The notes under the pieces were generated by a model. The model had not been told where the DNA came from and made no database searches. It saw only the letters and a list, made by a program, of their open reading frames with translations. Of a stretch of 64,000 bases of DNA, positions 40,359 through 49,463 are shown piece after piece (position 1 is the first letter of the stretch; every line of letters begins with the position of its first letter). The DNA comes from Rhodobacter capsulatus (GTDB lineage Bacteria > Pseudomonadota > Alphaproteobacteria > Rhodobacterales > Rhodobacteraceae), in assembly GCF_003254295.1 (NCBI RefSeq), contig NZ_QKZO01000002.1, positions 78,593-142,592 on the forward strand. Reading direction: 5' to 3'. The position numbers and the translations under genes are program-made.

Positions 40359-41825
40359 TCAGCCCTTCATCTTGAAGCCCTTGCCGATCTGATCGGCGGG
40401 CTTCACCGGATAATCGCCCGAGAAACAGGCGTCGCAATATTGCGGGCAGGCAGTGTCGCGCCCGGCCTCGGCCCCCGCGGCGCGGTAAAGCCCGTCGAGC
40501 GAGATGAATTCAAGGCTGTTCACCCCGATCCACTCGCGCATCTCCTCGACCGACATCCGCGCCGCCAGAAGCTTGTTCCGGTCGGGCGTGTCGACGCCGT
40601 AAAAGCACGGCCAGGCGGTGGGCGGGCTGGCGATCCGGAAATGCACCTCGGCCGCGCCGGCTTCCAGGATCATCTCCTTGATCTTGCGGCTTGTCGTGCC
40701 CCGCACCACCGAATCGTCGACCAGCACCACGCGCTTGCCCTTGATCAGGCAGCGGTTCACGTTCAGCTTCAGCCGCACGCCCATGTTGCGGATATGCTCG
40801 GTCGGCTCGATGAAGGTGCGGCCCATGTATTGGTTGCGGGTGATGCCAAGCGCGAAGGGGATCCCCGATTCCTGGCTGTAGCCGATCGCGGCAGGCGTGC
40901 CGCTGTCGGGCACCGGGCAGACCAGATCGGCCTCGACCGGGGCCTCGCGCGCCAGCTCCACCCCGATCTGACGGCGCGTCTCATAGACCGAGCGGCCGCC
41001 GATGATGCTGTCGGGCCGCGAGAAATAGACATGCTCGAAGATGCAGAACCGCGGTTGCGCGGCGTGGAAGGGCCGGGTGCTTTCGATCTGGCCTTCGTGG
41101 ATGATCACCATCTCGCCGGGTTCGATCTCGCGCACCAGTTCCGCCCCGATGATGTCGAGCGCGCAGGTCTCGGACGAGAGCACATAGCCGTTCTCGCCGA
41201 GCCGCCCCAGCACCAGCGGCCGCACGCCCAGCGGGTCGCGCACGCCAATGAGCTTCGTGCGCGTCATCGCGATGACGGAAAACGCCCCCTCGACCCGGCG
41301 CAGCGCATCGGCGATGCGCTCGGCATGGTTGGTCTGGATCGAGCGCGCCATCAGATGGATGATGCATTCGCTGTCCGACCCCGACTGGAAGATTGCGCCG
41401 CGGTCGATCAGCTCGCGGCGCAGCGCATCGGCATTCGTCAGGTTGCCGTTATGCGCGATCGCGCAGCCGCCCATCGAAAACTCACCGAAGAAGGGCTGGA
41501 TGTCGCGGATCACCGCCGCCTTCGATCCCGCCGTCGAATAGCGCACATGGCCGATGGCCAAGGGCCCCGGCAGCGTTTCCATCAGCGAGGCCTTGGTGAA
41601 ATTGTCGCGCACATAGCCGAAGCGATGCGCCGAATTGAAGCCCTTGGCCGGATCATGGGCGACGATGCCGCCCGCTTCCTGGCCACGGTGCTGCAGCGCA
41701 TGCAGGCCGAGCGCCACGAAATTCGCCGCGTCGACGACGCCGATCACGCCGAAAACGCCGCATTCCTCCTTCAGCTTGTCGTCGTCAAACGGATGCGACA
41801 GGAAGGTCTTTTCGGCAACGGTCAT
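40359..41825 (-). CDS. purF: Amidophosphoribosyltransferase
   Basis: PurF, 488 residues, makes phosphoribosylamine from PRPP and glutamine, the first step of purine synthesis. A 21-residue propeptide precedes the nucleophile Cys22 in EECGVFGVIG, so the enzyme is processed. The PRPP site is VVLVDDSVVRGTTS. Cysteines in RFCIFEHVYFSRPDS, PCFYGVD and CDACFSGDYP match the four [4Fe-4S] ligands of the Bacillus subtilis enzyme, so this is the oxygen-labile iron-sulfur type, unlike E. coli PurF. cvpA lies upstream on the same strand, the widespread cvpA-purF pairing. Confidence 0.96.
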   Translation of the reverse strand: MTVAEKTFLSHPFDDDKLKEECGVFGVIGVVDAANFVALGLHALQHRGQEAGGIVAHDPAKGFNSAHRFGYVRDNFTKASLMETLPGPLAIGHVRYSTAGSKAAVIRDIQPFFGEFSMGGCAIAHNGNLTNADALRRELIDRGAIFQSGSDSECIIHLMARSIQTNHAERIADALRRVEGAFSVIAMTRTKLIGVRDPLGVRPLVLGRLGENGYVLSSETCALDIIGAELVREIEPGEMVIIHEGQIESTRPFHAAQPRFCIFEHVYFSRPDSIIGGRSVYETRRQIGVELAREAPVEADLVCPVPDSGTPAAIGYSQESGIPFALGITRNQYMGRTFIEPTEHIRNMGVRLKLNVNRCLIKGKRVVLVDDSVVRGTTSRKIKEMILEAGAAEVHFRIASPPTAWPCFYGVDTPDRNKLLAARMSVEEMREWIGVNSLEFISLDGLYRAAGAEAGRDTACPQYCDACFSGDYPVKPADQIGKGFKMKG

Positions 41826-41867
41826 GGGAAGGCTCCAGGGATCTTGGGCTTGGCGCGGCTTTAACGC

Positions 41868-41895
41868 GAAACGGGAGGGGTGTTAAGCCCTCCCG
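41868..41895 (-). terminator. Hairpin between cvpA and purF
   Basis: Minus strand CGGGAGGG, 8-nt loop, CCCTCCCG, then TTTCG. The stem is perfect but the T-run is short, so it may only partly terminate the cvpA transcript before purF. Confidence 0.6.
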
Positions 41896-41941
41896 CTCGG
41901 AATTCCTTACAAAGCTGTCACGATTTCGCGCGGGTCATGGC

Positions 41942-42544
41942 TCAGTTCGTGGCGGGGGGCGTCACGCCGCCGGGCAGAACCGTCTCGGCGGCGGGGGTGC
42001 ATTTCGCCACCAGGGTTTCGTAGCGCGCGACGATCCAGCCCGGCGCATCATCGGGCATCGTGTCGTCCATCTGCCCGCTCAGCTTGGAAAAAACCTTGGC
42101 GGCGCGCGAATTGTCCACCACCGGCATCGCCTGGGCGGTGACCAGCTTGTCATAGACGACGAAGGCCACCGCGACGAGGATCACCCCGCGCGCGACGCCG
42201 AAGAGAAATCCGAGGCCCTGATCGAGCCCGCCCAGCACCGAGCGTTGCACCAGCGTCGCAAAAAGCGGCGTCAGGATCGAAAACAGCACCAGCGAGAGCG
42301 CAAAGACCGCGGCGAAACCGCCGATCGTTGCCAATTCGCAGCTGTCGGCCAGAAACTTGTTCAGGACCGGCAGCTGCGCGATCAAGGGCTTGGCGGCATC
42401 GGCAAAGGTATAGGCCAGCACCGCCGCGCCGATCCAGCCCATGATGGCCAGCCCCTCGCGCACGAAGCCGCGGCTGTAGGCGAGGATCGCCGACAGGATG
42501 ATGGTGATCGCCACGATGGCGTCGACGATGGTGAACCCTTCCAT
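41942..42544 (-). CDS. cvpA: CvpA family membrane protein
   Basis: A 200-residue CvpA (colicin V production) protein with four predicted membrane helices in the first 130 residues (FTIVDAIVAITIILSAILAYSRG, GWIGAAVLAYTF, IGGFAAVFALSLVLFSIL, GFLFGVARGVILVAVAFVVYD). The hydrophilic C-terminus (about 70 residues) should be periplasmic. The molecular function is not established; the link to purF is by conserved neighbourhood. It lies 21 bp after radA. Confidence 0.9.
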   Translation of the reverse strand: MEGFTIVDAIVAITIILSAILAYSRGFVREGLAIMGWIGAAVLAYTFADAAKPLIAQLPVLNKFLADSCELATIGGFAAVFALSLVLFSILTPLFATLVQRSVLGGLDQGLGFLFGVARGVILVAVAFVVYDKLVTAQAMPVVDNSRAAKVFSKLSGQMDDTMPDDAPGWIVARYETLVAKCTPAAETVLPGGVTPPATN

Positions 42545-42565
42545 GGTTCCAAACCCCCTGTGACG

Positions 42566-43933
42566 CTAGCCTGCGCCGAACATGTCCCCAACGAATGTCA
42601 CGAGGTCGGGCAGCTTGCGCAGCGCCATCCCCGCCCCGCCCTCAAGCTTGGTGCCCACCGGCAGGATCGCCTGTGAGAAACCAAGTTTCTCCGCCTCTTT
42701 CAACCTGTTTTCCGCCTGTCCCACCGGGCGCAGCGCCGCCGAAAGCGAGATTTCCCCGAAAATCACCAGATCGGCCGGAAGCGCCACATCCTCGCGCGCC
42801 GAGAGCAGCGCGGCCGCCAGGGCGAGATCGGCGGCGGGCTCCAGAACCTTCAGCCCGCCCGCGACATTGAGGAACACATCGAGCCCGGCAAAGGGAATGC
42901 CGCAGCGGCTTTCCAGCACGGCAAGGATGGTGGACACCCGCCCCGAATCGAGGCCCACCACCGTGCGGCGCGGGCTGGCCAGCGACGAGGGGGCGACGAG
43001 CGCCTGAATTTCCGTGAGCACCGGCCGCGTGCCCTCGATGCCCGCGAAGACCGCCGAGCCGGGGGCGGGCTGGCCGCGCTCGGACAAAAACAGCGCCGAG
43101 GGGTTGGCGACCTCGGCCAAGCCGCCGCCGGTCATCTCGAAAACGCCGATTTCCGAGGCCGGGCCGAAGCGGTTCTTCACCGCGCGCAGGATGCGGAACT
43201 GATGGCCCCGCTCGCCCTCGAAATACAGCACGGTATCGACCATGTGTTCGACGACGCGGGGGCCGGCGATCTGGCCCTCCTTGGTGACATGGCCGACAAG
43301 GATCACCGAGACGCCGCGCGATTTCGCGAAAGTCACCAGCTCATGGGCGGCGGCGCGGACCTGGCTGACCGAGCCGGGCGCCGCCTCGACCATGTCGGCC
43401 CACATCGTCTGAATGGAATCGATCACCACCAGATCGGGGCGCTCGGCCTCGAGCGTGGTCAGGATGTCGCGCAGGTTGGTCTCGGCGCCAAGGCTCACGG
43501 GCGCATCGGCCAGCCCCAGCCGCAAGGCCCGCATCCGCACCTGCGCCGAGGCTTCCTCGCCCGAGATATAAAGGCATTTCAACCCCTTGCGGGCGAAAGC
43601 GGCGACCGCTTGCAAGAGCAGCGTCGATTTCCCGATCCCCGGATCGCCCCCCACCAGGATCGCCGAGGCGGGGACAAGACCGCCCCCCAGCACCCGGTCG
43701 AATTCCGCCATGCCGCACAGGGTGCGCGGCGGCGGTGCCTCTTCATGGGCGAGCGTGGTCAGATCGATGCGCCGCCCCTTCGCCCCGCCGAGGCTTTTCC
43801 CCGCCGGGCCGGTCGAGAGCGGCGCCTCCTCGACGATCGAATTCCACGCGCCGCAGGCGTCGCAACGCCCCGACCATTTGCGATGAACGGCACCACAGCC
43901 GGTGCAGGTGAAGTTTGCGGATGCCTTGGCCAT
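42566..43933 (-). CDS. radA: DNA repair protein RadA
   Basis: RadA (Sms), 455 residues, is a RecA-like ATPase with helicase-like activity that extends strand exchange in recombination. An N-terminal C4 zinc finger uses Cys10, Cys13, Cys24 and Cys27; Walker A is GDPGIGKST at 96-104; the RadA-specific KNRFG motif lies in RAVKNRFGPASEIGVFEM; a C-terminal Lon-like domain follows (VVGLDSGRVSTILAVLESR). It is followed closely by cvpA and purF. No LexA box was seen upstream. Confidence 0.96.
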   Translation of the reverse strand: MAKASANFTCTGCGAVHRKWSGRCDACGAWNSIVEEAPLSTGPAGKSLGGAKGRRIDLTTLAHEEAPPPRTLCGMAEFDRVLGGGLVPASAILVGGDPGIGKSTLLLQAVAAFARKGLKCLYISGEEASAQVRMRALRLGLADAPVSLGAETNLRDILTTLEAERPDLVVIDSIQTMWADMVEAAPGSVSQVRAAAHELVTFAKSRGVSVILVGHVTKEGQIAGPRVVEHMVDTVLYFEGERGHQFRILRAVKNRFGPASEIGVFEMTGGGLAEVANPSALFLSERGQPAPGSAVFAGIEGTRPVLTEIQALVAPSSLASPRRTVVGLDSGRVSTILAVLESRCGIPFAGLDVFLNVAGGLKVLEPAADLALAAALLSAREDVALPADLVIFGEISLSAALRPVGQAENRLKEAEKLGFSQAILPVGTKLEGGAGMALRKLPDLVTFVGDMFGAG

Positions 43934-43982
43934 GCGCCCTTGTGGCAGAGCCCCGCGCAGCCTGCAAGCGGCAGGCGGGGAG

Positions 43983-44119
43983 GGGGGCGCCGCCCCCCTC
44001 GGCCTTGCGGCCTCACCCCCCGGGATATTTGGACCAAGGTGAAAGCAGATCCGGTCTTCGTTTCACCTTGGCGCAAATATCCCGGGGGGAGTCCGAAGGA
44101 CGGGGGGCGGCGCCCCCCC
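43983..44119. repeat. Dispersed inverted repeat, copy 6 (full pair)
   Basis: Between mlaF and radA on the minus strand. Left arm GGGGGGCGCCGCCCCCC, GGCCTTGCGGCC, CCCCCCGGGATATTTGG, CCAAGGTGAAA; right arm TTTCACCTTGGCG, CAAATATCCCGGGGGG, GGGGGGCGGCGCCCCCC. The pairing is nearly complete over about 135 bp; the core is the CACCTTGG/ATCCCGGGG subtype. Confidence 0.83.
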
Positions 44120-44135
44120 TTCGCCGCAGCCTGCC

Positions 44136-44879
44136 TCAGCGGATCGCGGCGATCGGCCCCTCGGCCCGGCCGTGGATGAACTGTGTCACATAAGGGTCTG
44201 ACGTCGTGTCCATGTCCGCGATCGTGCCGTGCCAGCGGATGAGCCCGTCATGCAGCATCGCCACCCGGTCGGCGATGGCCCGGACCGAGGACATGTCATG
44301 GGTGATGGTGATCGCGGTCGCGCCCATCTCGCGCACGACGGAATTGATCAGATCGTTGATCACCCCCGACATGATCGGATCAAGGCCGGTGGTCGGCTCG
44401 TCGAAGAAGATCACCGAGGGCTCGGTGGCAATGGCGCGGGCCAGACCGACGCGCTTTTGCATGCCGCCCGACAGCTCGGCCGGGAACAGGTCGGCGACCT
44501 CGGGGCCAAGGCCGACGCGGGCAAGTTTCTCGATCGCGACCGCGCGGGCCTCGGCCTTCGGGCGCTTTTGCGGGCCGCGCAGCAGCCGGAAGGCGACGTT
44601 TTGCCAGACGCTCAGGCTGTCGAACAGCGCCGCGCCCTGAAACAGCATGCCGAAACGCGACAGGAAGTCCTCGCGCCCCTGCGCGACCGGGGCGCCGTTG
44701 ACCCGGATCAGGCCCGCGTCAGGCGTCACGAGACCGAGGATGCATTTCAAAAGCACCGATTTCCCGGTGCCCGAACCGCCGATGACGACAAGGCTTTCGC
44801 CGCGCTCGATACGCAAGGACACACCGCGCAGCACCTGTTTCGACCCGAAGGACTTCGTGAGGCTTTCGATCTCGATCAT
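44136..44879 (-). CDS. mlaF: ABC transporter ATP-binding protein, MlaF type
   Basis: A 247-residue ATPase of the Mla phospholipid transport family. Walker A is GGSGTGKSVLLK, the signature is LSGGMQKRVGLARAI, Walker B is VIFFDEPTTGLDP and the H-loop is THDM. The MQKR form of the signature is typical of MlaF. It overlaps the permease gene by 4 bp. The gene set has no MlaD (MCE) or MlaC partner nearby, so these must be encoded elsewhere or the complex is atypical. Confidence 0.9.
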   Translation of the reverse strand: MIEIESLTKSFGSKQVLRGVSLRIERGESLVVIGGSGTGKSVLLKCILGLVTPDAGLIRVNGAPVAQGREDFLSRFGMLFQGAALFDSLSVWQNVAFRLLRGPQKRPKAEARAVAIEKLARVGLGPEVADLFPAELSGGMQKRVGLARAIATEPSVIFFDEPTTGLDPIMSGVINDLINSVVREMGATAITITHDMSSVRAIADRVAMLHDGLIRWHGTIADMDTTSDPYVTQFIHGRAEGPIAAIR

Positions 44880-45655
44880 TTGGAGAAGAACACCTCGGTC
44901 AGCAGGTAATTGGAGGCAAGGATCGCGACCGAGGCCGCGACAACGGCGGATTTCGTCGCCCGGCCCACGCCCTGCGCGCCGCGGCCCGAATTCATCCCGT
45001 AATAGCAGCCCATCAGCGCGACCAGAAAGCCGAAGGCCGCGCCCTTGACCAGCCCCGAGCCGACATCCCAAAGTTCCAGATATTCCCAGGTGTTGCGGAT
45101 ATAGGTGGCCGAGTTGAAGCCGAGCCGCTCCGTCCCGATCAGCCAGCCGCCCATGACACCGATGACATCGCCCACGGCCACAAGCAGCGGCACCGAGAGC
45201 GTCGCCGCCAGAACCCGCGGCACGGCCAGATATTTCAGCGGATTGGTCGACAGCGTCACGAGCGCGTCGATCTGTTCGGTCACTTTCATCGTGCCGATCT
45301 CGGCGGCGATCGAACTGGCCACGCGCGCGGCGACCATCAGCCCGCCGAGCACCGGGCCAAGCTCGCGCACCATCCCGATCGCGACGATCGAGGGCACGAC
45401 GCTTTCGGCCGAAAACCGCGCCCCCCCCGCGTAGATCTGCAGTGCCAGCGCCGCCCCGGTAAAAAGCGCGGTCATGCCGACGACCGGCAGCGACAGCCAG
45501 CCGATCTGCAAGAGCGCCTGCAGCAATTCGCGGCCGTAAAACGGCGGGCGCAGCATGTGGCTGAGCACCGCGCCGGTGAACAGGCCGACCCGGCCCGCGC
45601 CCGCAAGCGCCGCAAGTACGGTGCGGCCAAGCGCGGCCAGAGCGGTCAGGATCAC
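44876..45655 (-). CDS. mlaE: ABC transporter permease, MlaE type
   Basis: A 259-residue MlaE permease with about five membrane helices. The diagnostic block is [39 protein letters not shown], the cytoplasmic coupling region that contacts MlaF. Further blocks are [31 protein letters not shown] and [22 protein letters not shown]. It overlaps alr upstream and mlaF downstream by 4 bp each, so all three are translated together. The role should be transfer of phospholipids across the envelope. Confidence 0.92.
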   Translation of the reverse strand: MILTALAALGRTVLAALAGAGRVGLFTGAVLSHMLRPPFYGRELLQALLQIGWLSLPVVGMTALFTGAALALQIYAGGARFSAESVVPSIVAIGMVRELGPVLGGLMVAARVASSIAAEIGTMKVTEQIDALVTLSTNPLKYLAVPRVLAATLSVPLLVAVGDVIGVMGGWLIGTERLGFNSATYIRNTWEYLELWDVGSGLVKGAAFGFLVALMGCYYGMNSGRGAQGVGRATKSAVVAASVAILASNYLLTEVFFSK

Positions 45656-46701
45656 GCCAGCCCCCCGACATAGGCGCGCTGATAGCGTTGTCCCAGCGCG
45701 GTCAGAATCTCATAGCCGATCGTGCCCGCGACCTCGGCCAGGGCATCGACGCCCTGATGCGGCCCAAGGATATCAAGGCTTTGCGGCACCTCGGCCAGAT
45801 CGGTGACATCAACGGTGATCAGATCCATCGAGACGCGGCCCACCAGCGGGCAGGGGGTGTCGCCCGCCCAGAGCCTCGCCTTGCCCGAAAACCGGCGCGA
45901 AAGCCCGTCGGCATAGCCCGCGGCGACGGTGGCGATGCGGCTTTCGCGCGGCGCGGTCCAGCTGTTGGCATAGCCCACGGTCTCGCCCGGCGCGACCTTG
46001 CGGATCTGCACCACCGGCAGCGAAAGCCGCACCACCGGGCGGGCTTTCTCGAACGGCAGCCCGCCATACAGACCGATGCCGGGCCGGGTGACGTCGAAAT
46101 GATAGTCGGGACCAAGCAGGATGCCCCCCGTCGCCGAGAGCGCGCGTTTCAGCCCCGTCCCGTCGGTCATGGCGCGGAAATTTTTCAGCTGAGCCGCGTT
46201 CATCGGATGCTCTGGCTCGTCCGAACAGGCCAGATGGCTCATCACCAGCTTCGGCCCGGCAGCGATCAGCTCGGCCGAAACCGCGGCCCAATCGGCGGGC
46301 TCAAGGCCAAGCCGGTTCATTCCCGTATCCAGCTGCACGCCGAAAGCCGCGCCGGGCAGGGCGTCGCGATGACGCTTCACCTGCTCGACCGAGTTCAGCA
46401 TCGGCGTCAGGCCCAGATCCCCGATCATCTCGGTATCGCCCGCCATATGGCCGGAAAAGACGAAGATTTCGGGGCCCTCGCCAAGGGCCTGGCGGACGGT
46501 TGCGCCTTCCTCGGCGGCGGCGACAAAGAACTTGCGCGCCCCCGCCTGCGCCAGAACCCGCGCCACCCGCGCGGCGCCAAGGCCGTAGCTGTCGGCCTTG
46601 ACCACCGCCCCGGTCTCGGTGGCGGCGGAAGTCATTGCGTCAAGCGCCCGCCAATTGGCAAGCACGGCGTCAAGATCGATGCGGAGCGATGCTGTGGTCA
46701 T
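45652..46701 (-). CDS. alr: Alanine racemase
   Basis: A 349-residue pyridoxal-phosphate alanine racemase supplying D-alanine for peptidoglycan. The PLP-binding Lys is in [12 protein letters not shown] (about residue 35); the second catalytic residue region is [28 protein letters not shown] followed by [14 protein letters not shown] near the C-terminus. It is the first gene of the alr-mlaE-mlaF set. It shares an operon with envelope-lipid genes in this lineage. The ATG at 46701 is only 8 bp downstream of CTCAAGAAAACCG, a weak ribosome binding site. Confidence 0.95.
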   Translation of the reverse strand: MTTASLRIDLDAVLANWRALDAMTSAATETGAVVKADSYGLGAARVARVLAQAGARKFFVAAAEEGATVRQALGEGPEIFVFSGHMAGDTEMIGDLGLTPMLNSVEQVKRHRDALPGAAFGVQLDTGMNRLGLEPADWAAVSAELIAAGPKLVMSHLACSDEPEHPMNAAQLKNFRAMTDGTGLKRALSATGGILLGPDYHFDVTRPGIGLYGGLPFEKARPVVRLSLPVVQIRKVAPGETVGYANSWTAPRESRIATVAAGYADGLSRRFSGKARLWAGDTPCPLVGRVSMDLITVDVTDLAEVPQSLDILGPHQGVDALAEVAGTIGYEILTALGQRYQRAYVGGLA

Positions 46702-46830
46702 GCGGTTTTCTTGAGCCTGAGGGGCAGAAGGTCAAGCGCAAACATCCGTGAGCGCGCGCGCCCGCAACAGATGTGGCAGGGGGGGGCTCGTTCAGGGGGC
46801 TTACGCGGCGCCACGGTCCCCCTTCACCCC

Positions 46831-46941
46831 GTCCGCAAGCGGACTCCCCCCGAGGTATTTCGGGCAAGATGAAAACACTCTGGATTGGCTTTCATCTTGC
46901 CGCAAATACCTCGCGGGGGTCCGGGGGCGCGAAGCCCCCGG
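46831..46941. repeat. Dispersed CAAATA-type inverted repeat, copy 7 (full pair)
   Basis: Between dnaB and alr. GTCCGC-AA-GCGGAC, then CCCCCCGAGGTATTTCGGGC with AAGATGAAA; the mirror arm is TTTCATCTTGCCG, CAAATACCTCGCGGGGG, closed by CCGGGGGC-GCGAA-GCCCCCGG. Same subtype as copy 3. Confidence 0.83.
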
Positions 46942-46948
46942 TCCTGCC

Positions 46949-48439
46949 TCAGAACCCGTCCGAACCGTCGCCCTGCCAGGGCCGCGCCAGGTCCGAGAAC
47001 CGGGTGAAGCGGCTTTCGAACGCCACTTCGACGGTGCCGATCGGCCCGTGGCGCTGCTTGCCCAGGATCACCTCGGCCTTGCCATGCACGCGCTCGGCCT
47101 TTTGCATCCATTCGGCGAATTTCGGATCGTCCTCCGGCGGCTTCAGGCGCTCGTGGTAATATTCGTCGCGATAGACGAACATCACCACGTCGGCATCCTG
47201 TTCGATCGAGCCCGATTCGCGCAGGTCGCTCAGCTGCGGGCGCTTGTCCTCGCGGCTCTCCACCGTCCGGCTCAGCTGCGAGAGCGCCATCACCGGAATG
47301 TTCAGCTCCTTGGCGATCGCTTTCAGCCCCATCGAGATCTCGCCGATCTCCTGCACCCGGTTGTCGGTCCGCCCCGAGCCGCGCAGCAGCTGCAGATAGT
47401 CGACGATCACCACATCCAGCCCATGCGTGCGCTTGAGCCGCCGACAGCGCGCCGCCACCTGCGAGATCGGCAGGGCGGGGGTGTCGTCGATGTAAAGCGG
47501 GCAGGTTTCCAGCGCCTTGGCCGCTTCCACGAAGCGGCGGAATTCCGCCTCGGTCATGTCGCCGCGGCGGATCTGTTCCGAGGGCACTTCGGAGGCTTCG
47601 GAAAGCACCCGGGCCGCCAGCTGTTCGGCGCTCATCTCGAGCGAGAAGAAGCCGACTACGCCCCCTTCGACCGCGCCTTCGGTGCCGTCGTGGCGCATCC
47701 CGCGCTTGTAGGCCTTGGCGATGTTGAAGGCGATGTTGGTGGCGAGCGAGGTCTTCCCCATCGAGGGGCGCCCGGCCAGGATCAGCAAATCGGAAGGGTG
47801 CAGCCCGCCGAGTTTCCGGTCGAGATCGCGCAGGCCCGTCGAGACGCCCGCGAGCCCCCCCTCGCGCTGATAGGCGGCGTTCGCCGATTGCACCGCCTCG
47901 GTCACCGCCTTGAGAAAGCTCACAAATCCCTTGTCGGCCGTGCCCGATTCCGCAAGCTTGTAAAGCGCGCCCTCGGTCTTCACGATCAGGTCTTCGGGCT
48001 CCAGCCCGACCTCGACCTTCTGCGCCGAAGCGGACAGATCCTTGCCCAGCCGGATCAATTCGCGCCGCAGCGCCAGATCATGGATCATCTGCGCATAGTC
48101 GCGCGCGGCGTAAGACGAGATCGCCGCCCCGGCGAGACGCGCCAGATAGGTGGGGCCGCCCAGCGCCTTCAGCCCCTCGTCGTCCTCCAGATAGGCCTTG
48201 AGCGTCACCGGCGAGGCGAGCGCGTTCTTCTGGATCCGCGCCGCCGCCACCTCAAAAATGGTGCGGTGCACGGGTTCGAAGAAATGCTCCGCCCGCACCA
48301 CCGCGGCGATGCGGTCCATGACGTCGTTGTTCGTCAGGATCAGCCCCAGAAGCTGTTGTTCCGCCTCGATATTATGCGGCAGCGCTTCCTCGTCGGGCAA
48401 GCCGGGCATTTCGGATTTGATCGGTGCAAGCGTGTTCAT
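46949..48439 (-). CDS. dnaB: Replicative DNA helicase
   Basis: DnaB, 496 residues, is the hexameric 5'-to-3' helicase of the replication fork. The N-terminal collar domain starts at PHNIEAEQQLLGLIL (about residue 21); the RecA-like domain has Walker A GRPSMGKT at 223-230, Walker B VDYLQLLRG and an arginine finger region in DLRESGSIEQDADVVMF. No intein is present. ATG 48439 gives MNTLAPIKSEMP; the frame extends further upstream into GC-rich sequence without homology. Two DnaA-box-like sites lie in the upstream gap. Confidence 0.96.
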   Translation of the reverse strand: MNTLAPIKSEMPGLPDEEALPHNIEAEQQLLGLILTNNDVMDRIAAVVRAEHFFEPVHRTIFEVAAARIQKNALASPVTLKAYLEDDEGLKALGGPTYLARLAGAAISSYAARDYAQMIHDLALRRELIRLGKDLSASAQKVEVGLEPEDLIVKTEGALYKLAESGTADKGFVSFLKAVTEAVQSANAAYQREGGLAGVSTGLRDLDRKLGGLHPSDLLILAGRPSMGKTSLATNIAFNIAKAYKRGMRHDGTEGAVEGGVVGFFSLEMSAEQLAARVLSEASEVPSEQIRRGDMTEAEFRRFVEAAKALETCPLYIDDTPALPISQVAARCRRLKRTHGLDVVIVDYLQLLRGSGRTDNRVQEIGEISMGLKAIAKELNIPVMALSQLSRTVESREDKRPQLSDLRESGSIEQDADVVMFVYRDEYYHERLKPPEDDPKFAEWMQKAERVHGKAEVILGKQRHGPIGTVEVAFESRFTRFSDLARPWQGDGSDGF

Positions 48440-48520
48440 TTCTGCCTCATGATCCCATCCCCCGGGCTCTTCTAGCGACGGGCGGGGAAAATGGAAATCC
48501 TCCGCAGGATCGGATAACCC

Positions 48521-48649
48521 TGTGGATAAAAGCGCAATCGCGCCGCAGTTTAGCGCATTTTTGGGGGAATTTCCACCGAAGGCCACAAGATGTTGGGGGT
48601 GTTCCCCCGGGCGTGCGAGTCGCCCGGGCTTGTCCCCATTTCATCCACA
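48521..48649. promoter_or_regulatory. Two opposed DnaA-box-like sites upstream of dnaB
   Basis: TGTGGATAA at 48521-48529 is an exact complement of the TTATCCACA DnaA box; TCATCCACA at 48641-48649 has one mismatch and lies in the opposite orientation. Between them is a strong hairpin CCCGGGCG-N7-CGCCCGGG (48606-48628). The gap between pyrE and dnaB is 240 bp and holds no gene. DnaA control of dnaB is possible. Confidence 0.5.
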
Positions 48650-48679
48650 GGCGTATCCCCGGGATTCTCCCCGGAAATC

Positions 48680-49360
48680 TCAGCCCTTTCTGTGGGTGTC
48701 CTGCCAGGCGCGCGGCGCGCCGAGGAAGGCTTCGACCTCGTCAAGCGTCGCGGCGTCAAAGCTGCCCTGCGCGCGGGCCTCGGCCAGCACGTCCCACCAG
48801 GTGCAGAGGTGGTGCAGTTGCACCCCATGCGCGGCCAGATTGGGCACGGTTTCCGGGAAGATGCCGTAATAGAAGATCACCGCCGTATGGGCGCAGGTCG
48901 CGCCGGTCTCGCGGATCGCATCGACGAAGCTCAGCTTGCTGCCGCCATCGGTGGTCAGATCCTCGACCAGCAGCACGCGCTGCCCCTCGGTCATCGCGCC
49001 TTCGATGCGGGCATTGCGGCCGTAACCTTTCGGCTTTTTCCGCACATAGGTCATCGGCAGGGCGAGGCGCTCGGCCACCATTGCGGCGAAAGGGATGCCC
49101 GCGGTTTCGCCGCCCGCGATGTTGTCAAAGGCCTCGAAGCCCGCGTCGCGCAGAACGGTGACGGCGAGAAAATCCATCAAGGTCGAGCGGATGCGCGGAT
49201 AGCTGATCAGCTTGCGGCAGTCGATATAAGTGGGCGAAGGCAGGCCCGAAGCCAGCGTGAAGGGCGTCTCGGCGTTGAAATGCACCGCCTTGATTTCCAG
49301 AAGCATCCGCGCGGTCAGACGCGCGATTTCTTCCTTGGCGGGATAGGAGGAGGGGATCAT
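48680..49360 (-). CDS. pyrE: Orotate phosphoribosyltransferase
   Basis: PyrE, 226 residues, converts orotate and PRPP to orotidine monophosphate in pyrimidine synthesis. The PRPP-binding block is [21 protein letters not shown]; upstream substrate blocks are [12 protein letters not shown] and [17 protein letters not shown]. It lies 103 bp after pyrC on the same strand with one inverted repeat in the gap. ATG 49360 ([12 protein letters not shown]). Confidence 0.95.
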   Translation of the reverse strand: MIPSSYPAKEEIARLTARMLLEIKAVHFNAETPFTLASGLPSPTYIDCRKLISYPRIRSTLMDFLAVTVLRDAGFEAFDNIAGGETAGIPFAAMVAERLALPMTYVRKKPKGYGRNARIEGAMTEGQRVLLVEDLTTDGGSKLSFVDAIRETGATCAHTAVIFYYGIFPETVPNLAAHGVQLHHLCTWWDVLAEARAQGSFDAATLDEVEAFLGAPRAWQDTHRKG

Positions 49361-49378
49361 GCGGGTGTCCTCATGCTG

Positions 49379-49461
49379 TTTTTTCTTGGTTCAAATACGC
49401 CTCTTTTCGACCGTGGCGCCCGGGGCGCGGGTGGAAAGAGCGTATTTGCCCCAAGAAAAAG
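49379..49461. repeat. Dispersed inverted repeat, copy 8 (TTCTTGG/CAAATACG subtype)
   Basis: Between pyrC and pyrE. Arms TTTTTCTTGG, CAAATACG, CTCTTT and the mirror AAAGAG, CGTATTTG, CCAAGAAAAA, with a GC-rich centre. It carries the CAAATA core but no CATCTTGCC half. Confidence 0.8.
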
Positions 49462-49463
49462 GA

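Noticed and set aside
48440..48679. Replication origin upstream of dnaB because of DnaA boxes
   Set aside because: Only two boxes, no AT-rich unwinding element and no dnaA or parA/B neighbours; kept only as a regulatory observation.
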